This document shows, piece by piece, positions 14,733-20,410 of a stretch of DNA of 34,263 nt (position 1 is the stretch's first letter; the number at the start of each line of letters is the position of its first letter). The notes under the pieces were generated by a model. It was given only the letters and a program-made list of their open reading frames with translations, made no database searches and was not told where the DNA came from. Made by a program: the position numbers and the translations under genes. Origin of the DNA: a virus; the IMG/VR virus record IMGVR_UViG_3300028571_000062, positions 1 to 34,263 of that record; one strand, given 5' to 3'.

Positions 14733-14984
14733 TTACTTTGTTATATCGTCGACTAATTTATTAAACCCTTCTACAATCGGATGGTCTTGCGGTAGTGTTT
14801 CCTCTCGGAAACTTATTCCGTTAAACAGATTCGGATGATTTTCTAAGTCATGCAATGGCCGACAGACCTTGCATATCATTTCCTTCGAAGTCTCAAACAA
14901 TCGAGTGCCTCGGTTCTTACTGCATACGATGCACTTGTATCGGTATAAGCGAACCCAGGCTTTCTTATGCTTTTTCTTTTTCAT
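14733..14984 (-). CDS. Small zinc-ribbon protein (83 aa)
   Basis: After a basic start ('MKKKKHKKAW') come two CxxC pairs, 'CIVC' and 'CKVC', about 20 residues apart, the pattern of a zinc ribbon. The rest ('LNGIS-FREETL', 'IVEGFNKLVDDI') is unremarkable. I chose the ATG at 14984; an in-frame ATG at 15038 would add 18 residues and overlap the previous gene by 74 bp. A nucleic-acid-binding role is a reasonable guess. It contains copy 2 of the GTTTCC hairpin. Confidence 0.65.
   Translation of the reverse strand: MKKKKHKKAWVRLYRYKCIVCSKNRGTRLFETSKEMICKVCRPLHDLENHPNLFNGISFREETLPQDHPIVEGFNKLVDDITK
14797..14812. repeat. GTTTCC-N4-GGAAAC hairpin, copy 2
   Basis: On the transcribed minus strand the loop is GAGA, a GNRA tetraloop. 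It lies in coding sequence for 'SFREET'. Confidence 0.65.
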
Positions 14985-15141
14985 ATCTTTGCAGTGTTGT
15001 TTGTGAGCAAAACAATGGCTTTGCACTTTCTGGCTCATTTTCGTACCTATACCCGTACATGATTGTCCATCCGTTAGGAATTACCATTGTTATGAGTCTA
15101 CCCCCAACATTGTCCCCGACCTTATACTTTGGATTGGTCAT
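14965..15141 (-). CDS. Small hypothetical protein (58 aa)
   Basis: An ATG-to-TAA reading frame of 58 residues beginning 'MTNPKYKVGDNVGGRLI'. 'YKVGDxVGGR' is a common start for small SH3-like beta proteins. Its end overlaps the zinc-ribbon gene by 20 bp. A TATAAA box lies 8 nt before the ATG. No family is recognised. Confidence 0.55.
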   Translation of the reverse strand: MTNPKYKVGDNVGGRLITMVIPNGWTIMYGYRYENEPESAKPLFCSQTTLQRYEKEKA

Positions 15142-15214
15142 GGCTTTGCTTTATACGGGCTGATAAATCGGATAGGGCTTGGTTATAATGACCATTCGCT
15201 TTGTCTTCATACAT
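15122..15214 (-). CDS. Possible tiny protein (30 aa)
   Basis: A 30-codon frame (starts 'MYEDKANGHYNQAL', ends 'SHDQSKV') fills the gap between two accepted genes, starts 20 nt after the previous stop and overlaps the next by 20 bp. Composition is protein-like and amphipathic. Evidence is weak because of its size. Confidence 0.35.
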   Translation of the reverse strand: MYEDKANGHYNQALSDLSARIKQSHDQSKV

Positions 15215-15234
15215 TCTTTGGATCTAGGAGACTG

Positions 15235-15516
15235 TTATTTAATAATACTATTAGCTTTTTTCATTATTTCGACTCCTTCAATAACTCCTTGCATATCTCC
15301 TGGGTATATATTTCCTTGCCTTGGTGTTTGTAGGTAAAAACAATTATTCATTGAGTCGTATGTAACTCGTTGCCTATCTACTGGATATGGTACATTCTTT
15401 TTCTCAAAAACTACCTGTAACTGTGCGACTTCCCACCCTTCAGGTATCTTCATTTCTTTCAATTTTTTAATAATATCTATTTTTAGTTCACTTGATTTAG
15501 GTTTTTCTTTTTTCAT
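15235..15516 (-). CDS. Hypothetical protein (93 aa)
   Basis: A lysine-rich helical N-terminus ('ELKIDIIKKLKEMKIPEGW') leads into a mixed region ('QRVTYDSMNNCFYLQTPRQGN'). No family is recognised. It overlaps the upstream gene by 4 nt (ATGA). Its local base composition is richer in A/T than the structural genes, as is most of 15235-17170, which may mean recent acquisition. Confidence 0.65.
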   Translation of the reverse strand: MKKEKPKSSELKIDIIKKLKEMKIPEGWEVAQLQVVFEKKNVPYPVDRQRVTYDSMNNCFYLQTPRQGNIYPGDMQGVIEGVEIMKKANSIIK

Positions 15517-15743
15517 TTCAATAGTGATTTAATTGCTTGCACTCCGTCTGATAAATTATCCATCTCACTTGCTAGGTTTGCACACTCCATTACTGTCTTG
15601 TTGTGCTGTTGGGTTAGGATGGATTCAATAAAAGTCTTTAGATCAGGGATCATGTTACTATCTATTCCTCCCATAAAAGTTCCGTGGTTATCAATCCAGA
15701 TTTGAAATTGCTCTTTCCATTCTTCTAGGTGCTCTGTGTTCAT
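15513..15743 (-). CDS. Hypothetical protein (76 aa)
   Basis: A small acidic helical protein ('MNTEHLEEWKEQFQIWIDNHG') with 'MECANLASEM' near the C-terminus. A similar 'IECANLRVEA' occurs in the membrane protein at 16631-16816, so the two may share a short motif. It begins at a TAG-CTT-ATG junction and ends with an ATGA overlap. Function unknown. Confidence 0.65.
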   Translation of the reverse strand: MNTEHLEEWKEQFQIWIDNHGTFMGGIDSNMIPDLKTFIESILTQQHNKTVMECANLASEMDNLSDGVQAIKSLLK

Positions 15744-15746
15744 AAG

Positions 15747-15890
15747 CTATGACCCCCTTACTGTTACTATGACTTTGTCGACCAATACTGGCTGTAAAGC
15801 AGTTTCGCAAATTTTCGCTGCTTCTTTTTCTGCCTCAAAAATATCTTCAGCTTTGATATAAAACTCAAAGAAAACAATGTATGTATTCAT
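15747..15890 (-). CDS. Small hypothetical protein (47 aa)
   Basis: This 47-residue frame ('MNTYIVFFEFYIKAEDIFEAEKEA') fits exactly between two genes: its ATG overlaps the previous stop by 4 nt, and its TAG is followed by CTT-ATG of the next gene. The shape (beta strand, then a helix with 'EAEKEAAKICE') resembles small ferredoxin-like phage proteins. Function unknown. Confidence 0.6.
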   Translation of the reverse strand: MNTYIVFFEFYIKAEDIFEAEKEAAKICETALQPVLVDKVIVTVRGS

Positions 15891-16078
15891 GCGTAGAAAT
15901 TCTTATTTATGAATAAGCAAACCTTCTCCGGGTCTACAATGGTTCCGAGCGATTTTGACGTTGTCGTTCCATTTCCTCGCGATGTCCTGACAAGACTGCC
16001 GGTCGTCCAGTACCAATCAAAGAAGCTTCGATCGTATGGGTCTTCCTTTACTAGCCGGTATTGGTAGTACTGTGGCAT
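15887..16078 (-). CDS. Small hypothetical protein (63 aa)
   Basis: Begins 'MPQYYQYRLVKEDPYDR' and continues 'WYWTTGSLVRTSRGNG'. I chose the ATG at 16078; the frame is open to a TTG at 16153, which would add 25 residues. It overlaps the gene at 16017-16172 by 62 bp in another frame, so only one of the two may be fully used. No family is recognised. Confidence 0.5.
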   Translation of the reverse strand: MPQYYQYRLVKEDPYDRSFFDWYWTTGSLVRTSRGNGTTTSKSLGTIVDPEKVCLFINKNFYA

Positions 16079-16172
16079 CGTGAATTTGTAACCATACGCC
16101 GCGAATATCTCCAACGATATCTGCCGTATACTCACAATTAAATTCTGGGTCAATTTTGTGTTGGTTCTTCAT
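16017..16172 (-). CDS. Small hypothetical protein (51 aa)
   Basis: The ATG follows the previous stop by one base (TAA-T-ATG), the same junction as at 16629 and 16816. The sequence ('MKNQHKIDPEFNCEYTADIVGD') looks protein-like until about residue 40, where it overlaps the next gene in a different frame. Function unknown. Confidence 0.45.
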   Translation of the reverse strand: MKNQHKIDPEFNCEYTADIVGDIRGVWLQIHDATVLPIPASKGRPIRSKLL

Positions 16173-16173
16173 A

Positions 16174-16413
16174 TTACGCTTGGCAAAGTCTTACAAGTTC
16201 CCCCAGCAGACCGCCGCGAGGTATTACCTCAATCACTTCCGACTCCGGGATTACATCCCCGTCGCCTCCGTCAACGTACCGAGTCTCCAATACGATTGTT
16301 TCGCCAGTTTCAGGATGGCGATGCCACTCCTCCTTTCCCATTGGGAAGTGAGTCGTATATCCGTCGATCGCTGTCTGTGCAGATAGTCCGTTCATTTTTG
16401 ATTGGATGTTCAT
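16174..16413 (-). CDS. Hypothetical protein (79 aa)
   Basis: An acidic small protein with 'FPMGKEEWHRHPETGETI' and 'DGGDGDVIPESEVIEVIP'. I cannot assign a family. The start may be the first ATG (16413) or the seventh codon. It is preceded by a GTTTCC-N4-GGAAAC hairpin that ends 8 nt before the ATG; this is the only copy of that hairpin in a gene-free gap and could influence translation. Confidence 0.6.
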   Translation of the reverse strand: MNIQSKMNGLSAQTAIDGYTTHFPMGKEEWHRHPETGETIVLETRYVDGGDGDVIPESEVIEVIPRGGLLGELVRLCQA

Positions 16414-16421
16414 AGTTTTTT

Positions 16422-16437
16422 GTTTCCTCGCGGAAAC
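16422..16437. repeat. GTTTCC-N4-GGAAAC hairpin, copy 3 (intergenic)
   Basis: On the minus strand this reads GTTTCCGCGAGGAAAC, a 6-bp stem capped by a GNRA tetraloop. It begins directly after the TAA of the upstream gene and is followed by an A-rich stretch and the next ATG. Confidence 0.7.
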
Positions 16438-16629
16438 TTATGCGGAAATCATGGCTTCATTAGGACAGTCATTGTTTCCGCGATACTTGTTTGCTTGTTC
16501 GACAATTTCCAATGCTTCTGCAAAGTCATACTTCCCGGCTTCTAATCGAAGCTTAGTATAACCGTTTTTGCATGGTTTCCACCAAGCGTTATGCTCGATG
16601 CTCCAAATCAAATAGGTTCGTGGTTCCAT
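16438..16629 (-). CDS. Small phage protein with 'NAWWKP...GYT...AGKY' pattern (63 aa)
   Basis: The core 'WSIEHNAWWKPCKNGYT' followed by 'LEAGKYDFAEALEIVEQAN' is a pattern I know from many small phage and prophage proteins of unknown function. The ATG at 16629 was chosen because it follows the upstream TAA by one base and directly precedes the conserved core. The longer upstream frame overlaps the membrane-protein gene. Confidence 0.7.
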   Translation of the reverse strand: MEPRTYLIWSIEHNAWWKPCKNGYTKLRLEAGKYDFAEALEIVEQANKYRGNNDCPNEAMISA

Positions 16630-16630
16630 A

Positions 16631-16816
16631 TTACAATCCGCACATATCCTTTTCGGACTGCGTGAAATAAAAATCAGGGTAAGCCCACGCCTCGACGCGT
16701 AGGTTTGCACATTCGATTACTCGTTCCTTTTCGAGTGCATAGTCCATCGCAAGGTACATGAGTACCGCGAGGATTACACAAATGAAGAATCCGATAATGC
16801 GTTCGAATTTATCCAT
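16631..16816 (-). CDS. Small single-pass membrane protein (61 aa)
   Basis: Residues 7-28 ('IIGFFICVILAVLMYLAMDYAL') are one transmembrane helix. A short soluble tail follows with 'VIECANLRVEAW'. It starts at a TAA-T-ATG junction. Possible roles are membrane signalling or exclusion; nothing in the sequence decides. Confidence 0.65.
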   Translation of the reverse strand: MDKFERIIGFFICVILAVLMYLAMDYALEKERVIECANLRVEAWAYPDFYFTQSEKDMCGL

Positions 16817-16817
16817 A

Positions 16818-16955
16818 TTATTTTATAAATTCAAATGACTGCAATTCTTCTTCCAAACGCTTGATAGCTTCTTCTCCTGAAAGTCCTGTATGACGGCTTT
16901 CATTCTTGATTTTTTGAAAAAGCTTGTAAAGTTCTTCTGTGGTTAATTTTTTCAT
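16818..16955 (-). CDS. Small helical protein (45 aa)
   Basis: A 45-residue highly charged helical protein ('MKKLTTEELYKLFQKIKNES'). Its ATG overlaps the upstream stop by 4 nt and its TAA is one base before the next ATG, so it fits the run of coupled genes. Function unknown. Confidence 0.6.
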   Translation of the reverse strand: MKKLTTEELYKLFQKIKNESRHTGLSGEEAIKRLEEELQSFEFIK

Positions 16956-17170
16956 AAATGATGACCGGCTGATGCCAGCGTTAAAGTATTAAATCGAGCT
17001 AGGCTCGCAAGGAAATTATAAAGGCAAGGATTTGCCGAGGTGCGGTTTTTAGTCATAAATCTCCGCTTTTTTATTGCCGATTTGACGGCGACTTTTTTGT
17101 TACTCGTATAGTCACCCTGCATATCCTCCCTTTGATTCCTACGGAGGGTTCGCTTGGTAGCATTTTGCAT
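16952..17170 (-). CDS. Basic hypothetical protein (72 aa), uncertain
   Basis: A strongly basic protein ('TKRTLRRNQRED', 'KKVAVKSAIKKRRF') whose stop overlaps the next gene by 4 nt. It is the first gene after operator O1. The C-terminal 30 residues look less protein-like, so the true gene may be shorter or absent. A GGGAGG lies only 2 nt before an internal ATG, too close for a normal ribosome binding site. DNA or RNA binding is possible from composition alone. Confidence 0.4.
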   Translation of the reverse strand: MQNATKRTLRRNQREDMQGDYTSNKKVAVKSAIKKRRFMTKNRTSANPCLYNFLASLARFNTLTLASAGHHL

Positions 17171-17242
17171 TCTAAGGAATTGTGATACTTCACTACCAAT
17201 ACCGCATTTGACTATTTTGCTACTTTATATTTCCCTTGTGAA

Positions 17243-17259
17243 CCAACCTCTAGGGTTGG
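17243..17259. other. Hairpin CCAACC/GGTTGG
   Basis: A 6-bp stem with a 5-nt loop in the leader between operator O1 and the small-gene run. There is no T tract, so it is more likely a message-stabilising or regulatory structure than a terminator. Confidence 0.35.
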
Positions 17260-17302
17260 CGTTTATTCAAATGCTGTTCGATTGGTAAGGTACGAATACA
17301 GT

Positions 17303-17318
17303 GTATACCATGGTATAC
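17303..17318. promoter_or_regulatory. Operator palindrome O1 (GTATACCATGGTATAC)
   Basis: A perfect 16-bp palindrome. On the minus strand it continues as ...GGTATACACT, giving a TG-N-TATACA -10-like element inside the site. It stands upstream of the small-gene run (17170 downward). The 19 bases AGTGTATACCATGGTATAC are shared with O3 and, with one change, O2. Confidence 0.75.
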
Positions 17319-17353
17319 AGTCATACAACCTGTGCATATCGTTACAACACAAA

Positions 17354-17533
17354 TTATTTCTTTTGGGAAGCAAAGCGATCCCTGCGTTTCTGCAAAAGTC
17401 TTTCGTACGCCTCCTTGTTATTGAGCTTGCGGTAGTGATACCGAACAGTATCAGGAGAGTACCCCATCTTCATGAGAGCATATTGTGTCTTTCCGTTCTT
17501 CAAATGACGGATTATCTTGTCGCTAGTTTTCAT
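17354..17533 (-). CDS. Small helix-turn-helix protein, candidate early repressor (59 aa)
   Basis: The protein is small and basic. 'NGKTQYALMKMGYSPDTVRY' (about 13-32) reads as a helix-turn-helix: helix 'TQYALMKMG', turn 'YSP', recognition helix 'DTVRYHYRKLNN'. The rest is a basic tail. I chose the ATG at 17533; an upstream in-frame start at 17569 would run through operator O2. The gene is bracketed by palindromes O1 (downstream) and O2 (over its own promoter), so I infer it is the autoregulated DNA-binding protein that recognises GTATACCATGGTATAC. An activator role or an unrelated function cannot be excluded. Confidence 0.7.
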   Translation of the reverse strand: MKTSDKIIRHLKNGKTQYALMKMGYSPDTVRYHYRKLNNKEAYERLLQKRRDRFASQKK

Positions 17534-17543
17534 AGTTGCGAGT

Positions 17544-17559
17544 GTATACCATGGTAGAC
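17544..17559. promoter_or_regulatory. Operator palindrome O2 (one mismatch)
   Basis: GTATACCATGGTAGAC differs from O1 and O3 at one base. It lies 10 nt before the ATG of the HTH gene. On the minus strand the site yields TATACACT, with TACACT 7 nt before the ATG, so the same bases serve as operator and -10 box. A weaker site on its own gene is typical of autoregulation. Confidence 0.7.
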
Positions 17560-17565
17560 GATAAG

Positions 17566-17937
17566 TCAAAGACCGATAACCTGTACGTCCTCAATGCTTT
17601 CAACAAGGAAGTATTTACCGCCAGCCGCTTCGAGGTCTTTCTGAAACTCTTTCTGACGCTCGGACTGCTTTCCTCCCTTGCGTTTCACTTCGAGGGCGTA
17701 GAGTATCCCATCCTTTACCAAAAGAATATCGGACACGCCATGCCGGGCATACTTTGGAAGCGACCGGAATGTCTCACGCTTTGCGTCGTACATCCCGACG
17801 GTGTTCTGCCGCCAGAAAAACCACTGTTTTAATTTAAGGTAATCGCAGATTGAGAGCTGTATTGCTGATTCAAGAGGACGATTGCCTTTTGTAGTCTTGG
17901 GTAACTTTGTACTAATTCCTCGTCGGAAGGTTTGCAT
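17566..17937 (-). CDS. VRR-NUC domain nuclease (123 aa)
   Basis: This is a PD-(D/E)XK-fold nuclease of the virus-type replication-repair group. 'PLESAIQLSICDYLKLKQWFFWRQNT' at 21-46 is the family start. 'ARHGVSDILLV' puts the active-site Asp at 70, 'LYALEVKRKGG' gives E83-x-K85, and 'KQSERQKEFQKDLEAAGG' closes the domain. It probably resolves branched DNA during replication or before packaging. It overlaps the HNH gene by 109 bp; no later start is possible without losing domain residues. Operator O2 lies just after its stop. Confidence 0.88.
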   Translation of the reverse strand: MQTFRRGISTKLPKTTKGNRPLESAIQLSICDYLKLKQWFFWRQNTVGMYDAKRETFRSLPKYARHGVSDILLVKDGILYALEVKRKGGKQSERQKEFQKDLEAAGGKYFLVESIEDVQVIGL

Positions 17938-18179
17938 ATGTACCCTATTCTACCAAGATTTACCAAAGTGAACATAAACAGGGAAATTTCCTCCTCCTCC
18001 GAATGGGTAACATGCTCGTGACATACCTTGCAAAGCACTGAAGCATTCAGGGGCGATGCCGATATTCGTCCAGCAATGTGGTGCAGCTCTGTGTCGTTCC
18101 GACCGCAAAAGTAGCACCTGTATCGCAAGTCATGGAACAGCCATCGTGTATCGTTTGTGAATGGGTGGGAGAGAAACAT
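17829..18179 (-). CDS. HNH-type zinc-binding endonuclease-like protein (116 aa)
   Basis: 'CYFCGRNDTELHHIAGR' (22-38) with 'NASVLCKVCHEHVTH' (45-59) gives two Cys pairs and the His-His/Asn pattern of a small HNH nuclease, as in phage recombination proteins of the NinG/HNH type. The C-terminal half is helical. The start ATG overlaps the previous stop by one base (TAATG). Together with the VRR-NUC gene it forms a DNA-processing pair. It might instead be only a zinc-binding DNA protein. Confidence 0.72.
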   Translation of the reverse strand: MFLSHPFTNDTRWLFHDLRYRCYFCGRNDTELHHIAGRISASPLNASVLCKVCHEHVTHSEEEEISLFMFTLVNLGRIGYICKPSDEELVQSYPRLQKAIVLLNQQYSSQSAITLN

Positions 18180-18358
18180 TATCGGATGTATAGCTCGACC
18201 TCTTTGACTGCATAAAATCTAGTATCTAATCCATTGTCCTTAAAGAATTGCGACACCTGCCTTCGCCCATCAAAGACCATAGGATGGAATCCATAATTGT
18301 CATTGAATTGCACAACTACACCAGTATCCCTGCGTACGATTGTGTATTTCCTAGTCAT
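18179..18358 (-). CDS. Small hypothetical protein (59 aa)
   Basis: A compact beta-rich protein ('MTRKYTIVRRDTGVVVQF'). Its ATG lies inside the last codons of the upstream gene (8-nt overlap) and its stop shares a base with the next start. The larger open frame upstream is an alternate frame of that gene and was rejected. Function unknown. Confidence 0.6.
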   Translation of the reverse strand: MTRKYTIVRRDTGVVVQFNDNYGFHPMVFDGRRQVSQFFKDNGLDTRFYAVKEVELYIR

Positions 18359-18848
18359 GCGGGTGCGTTTCGTACTTGTATCCGCAATCACGGCAGATGC
18401 AAAGCGTGTACGAGTCTTCGTGCTTGCACTTCGACATATCCTTGCCGGTCTTTTCCTCTTTGAGCGATCGGGTAAGGTCAGTGCTTGTAAGAATGGTGCT
18501 CTGCGTAAGCCAGTAGTCAGCGTCTTCTTTTGAACGAATGAGAGGGACGACCATTGCAAGCTTCGTCCATGAGCCAGCTTCGACAAGTTGCAACGGGGAA
18601 AACTGGTATTTTACGATAAACATTTTGTAGATATTTATCAGCTTCGATGCCGTACCCTTCGTCATGTGCATCTCCATCAAGAATTCGTCGAACGATTCGT
18701 ATTGCTGATCGTACAGGCGGTGCTCCTTGATGCTTGAAAGATATTCCCCGAGCAGAATAAAATTCATTTCAAGGTCTTTCTTGAGCTTCAGTGCGTCCTG
18801 GCACAAGTCGGCATTAAATAACACTGGTTTCATGGAGAGGTAATTCAT
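18351..18848 (-). CDS. DNA-binding-like protein with C-terminal zinc ribbon (165 aa)
   Basis: Residues about 25-75 ('FILLGEYLSSIKEHRLYDQQ', 'FDEFLMEMHMTKGTASKLINIY') resemble the helical N-terminal region of DUF3102/ParB-related plasmid and phage proteins. 'QLVEAGSWTKLAMVVPLIRS' continues that type. The C-terminus has 'CKHEDSYTLCICRDCGY', a likely zinc ribbon (C, C-x-C, C). An alternative ATG at 18833 would remove five residues. I infer binding to DNA. It overlaps the upstream gene by 35 bp. Confidence 0.6.
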   Translation of the reverse strand: MNYLSMKPVLFNADLCQDALKLKKDLEMNFILLGEYLSSIKEHRLYDQQYESFDEFLMEMHMTKGTASKLINIYKMFIVKYQFSPLQLVEAGSWTKLAMVVPLIRSKEDADYWLTQSTILTSTDLTRSLKEEKTGKDMSKCKHEDSYTLCICRDCGYKYETHPHD

Positions 18849-19224
18849 TTAGGCTTGCAAGTTTCTTTTCGAGCATAGCTTCCTCGACCATTCGACTGCA
18901 CGCAGCCTCAAGGTTCGAAAAGAAGTTATAGGGGAATTCCCAAAGGTCGGTATCGCCGTTTCCGTAGAGATAGGGCGTATCCTTCAAAACATGCTGAAGG
19001 TACAGCTTGCGGGTTTCTGCCGTTGCATTGTGGCAGATGGCACGCTCTCCGTTCGGCATGATCTTGATAGCCTTCATGCGAATCAAAAACTTTTCAAGAT
19101 TCCCATCGAGGATAATCTTCTTCATAGCTTCACGCATTTCCTGCGTGAAATGGTGTGAGTTTCCGACAAGGTCGTCGAATTCGCTCATGTCGTCATTCTT
19201 TTTTCTCCTAGTGATTTTTGCCAT
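18814..19224 (-). CDS. Hypothetical protein downstream of replication initiator (136 aa)
   Basis: A basic start ('MAKITRRKKNDD') leads into helical segments ('FTQEMREAMKKIILDGNLEKFLIRMK') with 'CHNATAETRKLYLQHVLK' in the middle. I do not recognise it. It follows the replication gene with a TAA-ATCT-ATG junction, and TAAAAT stands 6 nt before the ATG, so it may also have its own promoter. In phages this slot often holds a helicase loader or DnaC-like partner, but no ATP-binding motif is seen. Confidence 0.65.
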   Translation of the reverse strand: MAKITRRKKNDDMSEFDDLVGNSHHFTQEMREAMKKIILDGNLEKFLIRMKAIKIMPNGERAICHNATAETRKLYLQHVLKDTPYLYGNGDTDLWEFPYNFFSNLEAACSRMVEEAMLEKKLASLNELPLHETSVI

Positions 19225-19228
19225 AGAT

Positions 19229-19993
19229 TTATTTTACTAGCTCTGTTAAAACAGTATGCAGATTCCAGTCGATAGTAGGATATTTTTTGGAAACAGCTTC
19301 GATTGCTTCAAGAAGCTGATCATCCTCATAAACTTTTAATTGCGATGCCCACTTGAGATGCTGGGAAAGAAATACTTTGTATTGTTCATTATTGAGAATC
19401 TTCGGCTTCAGCTTTGCAAAGCGTTTTTCCAAAAACATTGCGATTATATTCAAGTGACGCTGTGGGGAGTCTTCAAGCTTCCTTAGCTCATCCTTCAAAA
19501 AGAAAGTCTTTGGATTTACTGGTTCAAAACCTGGCTTTCGCGGCTCTGCCGCAATATCTTGGTTTCCTTGGTTTCCTTGGTTTTGTATGTTTCCTTTCGC
19601 TACCACTTTTGGTTTCCTTTCGCTACCACTTTTGGTTTCCTTATGAAACTGGTTTCTTTTCGCTACCACTTCCAAAACGGATGCCTCAAGATTCAATTCG
19701 TAGAAGTTGCCCCTAGAATCGTCCGTTTTTAGGACTACTCCGCAAGCTACGAGGCTCTCTAAGGCCTGTGATATGTATTTTCGAGTAATGCCACATCCTT
19801 TGTCTAAAACTTCGCCTGTGGGGCGTGTGATGCCTTTCTCGAACTGTGAGAAGCTGATTCGGTCGACATGCTTCTGAAAGCCGTAGGTTCGACGCATGAT
19901 GTACAGGAGCACTCGAAGCTCTGCATCTGAAAGCTCTGACAAGAGGCTGTCAAATAGAACATTGGGTACTTGTGTTGTGTTGGGTATTAGCAT
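19229..19993 (-). CDS. Replication initiation protein, phage O-like (254 aa)
   Basis: Residues 1-100 form a winged-helix domain of the phage replication-protein O/replisome organiser type: 'TTQVPNVLFDSLLSELSDAELRVLLYIMRRTYGF', 'ISFSQFE', 'GCGITRKYISQALESLVACGVVL'. Residues about 105-150 are a low-complexity linker coded by the iterons (see 19559-19672). The C-terminal 90 residues ('QHLKWASQLKVYEDDQLLEAIE') probably bind a host replication partner. As in lambda O, the origin would lie inside the gene. No phage helicase or polymerase gene was found, so the protein must recruit host factors. Confidence 0.85.
   Translation of the reverse strand: MLIPNTTQVPNVLFDSLLSELSDAELRVLLYIMRRTYGFQKHVDRISFSQFEKGITRPTGEVLDKGCGITRKYISQALESLVACGVVLKTDDSRGNFYELNLEASVLEVVAKRNQFHKETKSGSERKPKVVAKGNIQNQGNQGNQDIAAEPRKPGFEPVNPKTFFLKDELRKLEDSPQRHLNIIAMFLEKRFAKLKPKILNNEQYKVFLSQHLKWASQLKVYEDDQLLEAIEAVSKKYPTIDWNLHTVLTELVK
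19231..19236 (-). promoter_or_regulatory. -10-like box before the 136-aa gene
   Basis: TAAAAT, AAATCT, ATG on the minus strand, overlapping the stop of the replication gene. The extension is TA rather than TG, so it is weaker than the others. Confidence 0.4.
19559..19672. repeat. Iterons within the replication gene, candidate origin
   Basis: Two exact 22-bp copies of a unit with core TTTCGCTACCACTTTT lie at 19589-19610 and 19612-19633 (period 23). A third, slightly changed copy is at 19652-19671. TTGGTTTCCTT also occurs at 19559-19569, 19568-19578, 19609-19619 and 19632-19642. A 23-bp period is not a multiple of three, so the copies are read in different frames (VVAK versus SGSER). The repeat is therefore kept at DNA level, as expected of initiator-binding iterons. 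Confidence 0.8.
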
Positions 19994-20058
19994 GTGGGGA
20001 TGTAAGGAACTTATCTAGTAACCAGGATAGTATCGCTCCCGGTCGGCGAGGATGCAAA

Positions 20059-20325
20059 TTATTGCACTTCCTTCAGCAATGACTTTGAAACAATGACAAG
20101 AGTGTTGGTCTGCATTCGCTTTACTGCTCGGTGTTTTTTTGCAAAATTCAGTGCTTCCTCGCAGTCCAGTGTGTAGTCAATGCCCTCGACGTTTACGATA
20201 ATCGTTTCTTCTCCTCGGAAATGTGAAAGCTCGATGCCGACACCTTTCCAGTCGTAGCCAGCTTCAAAATTGTAGTCACGGCCAGCCATTCTGTACCAGC
20301 CTTTCTCTATAGTAATTTTCTTCAT
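20059..20325 (-). CDS. Hypothetical protein (88 aa) behind a structured leader
   Basis: A small beta-rich protein: 'ITIEKGWYRMAGRDYNFEAG', 'GVGIELSHFRGEETIIVNVEG', then a helix 'CEEALNFAKKHRAV'. No family is recognised. It lies between the SSB and the replication initiator, so a replication-related role is likely. Its leader holds two overlapping hairpins (20347-20404) that could control its expression. It contains a degenerate form of the GTTTCC hairpin near 20204-20222. Confidence 0.65.
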   Translation of the reverse strand: MKKITIEKGWYRMAGRDYNFEAGYDWKGVGIELSHFRGEETIIVNVEGIDYTLDCEEALNFAKKHRAVKRMQTNTLVIVSKSLLKEVQ

Positions 20326-20346
20326 AATTTCTTCATGTTTTCTTCA

Positions 20347-20404
20347 GGCTCCCATCCCGCAACGCACCTTGCATGTGTTGGGGGACGGAAGCCCGAAAGC
20401 TTCC
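20347..20404 (-). promoter_or_regulatory. Leader with two mutually exclusive hairpins
   Basis: On the minus strand GGAAGC (20404-20399) can pair with GCTTCC (20392-20387). The same bases, as GGCTTCC, can instead pair with GGGAGCC (20353-20347), continuing through GTCCC/GGGAT and CAAC/GTTG into a long stem broken by one C-C mismatch. The two forms cannot coexist. No T tract follows, so translation control or RNA processing is likelier than termination. Confidence 0.55.
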
Positions 20405-20410
20405 TAGCTG

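Noticed and set aside
15184-15189. TATAAT on the plus strand
   Set aside because: No plus-strand gene or matching -35 box follows; it lies inside small minus-strand frames and is probably chance.
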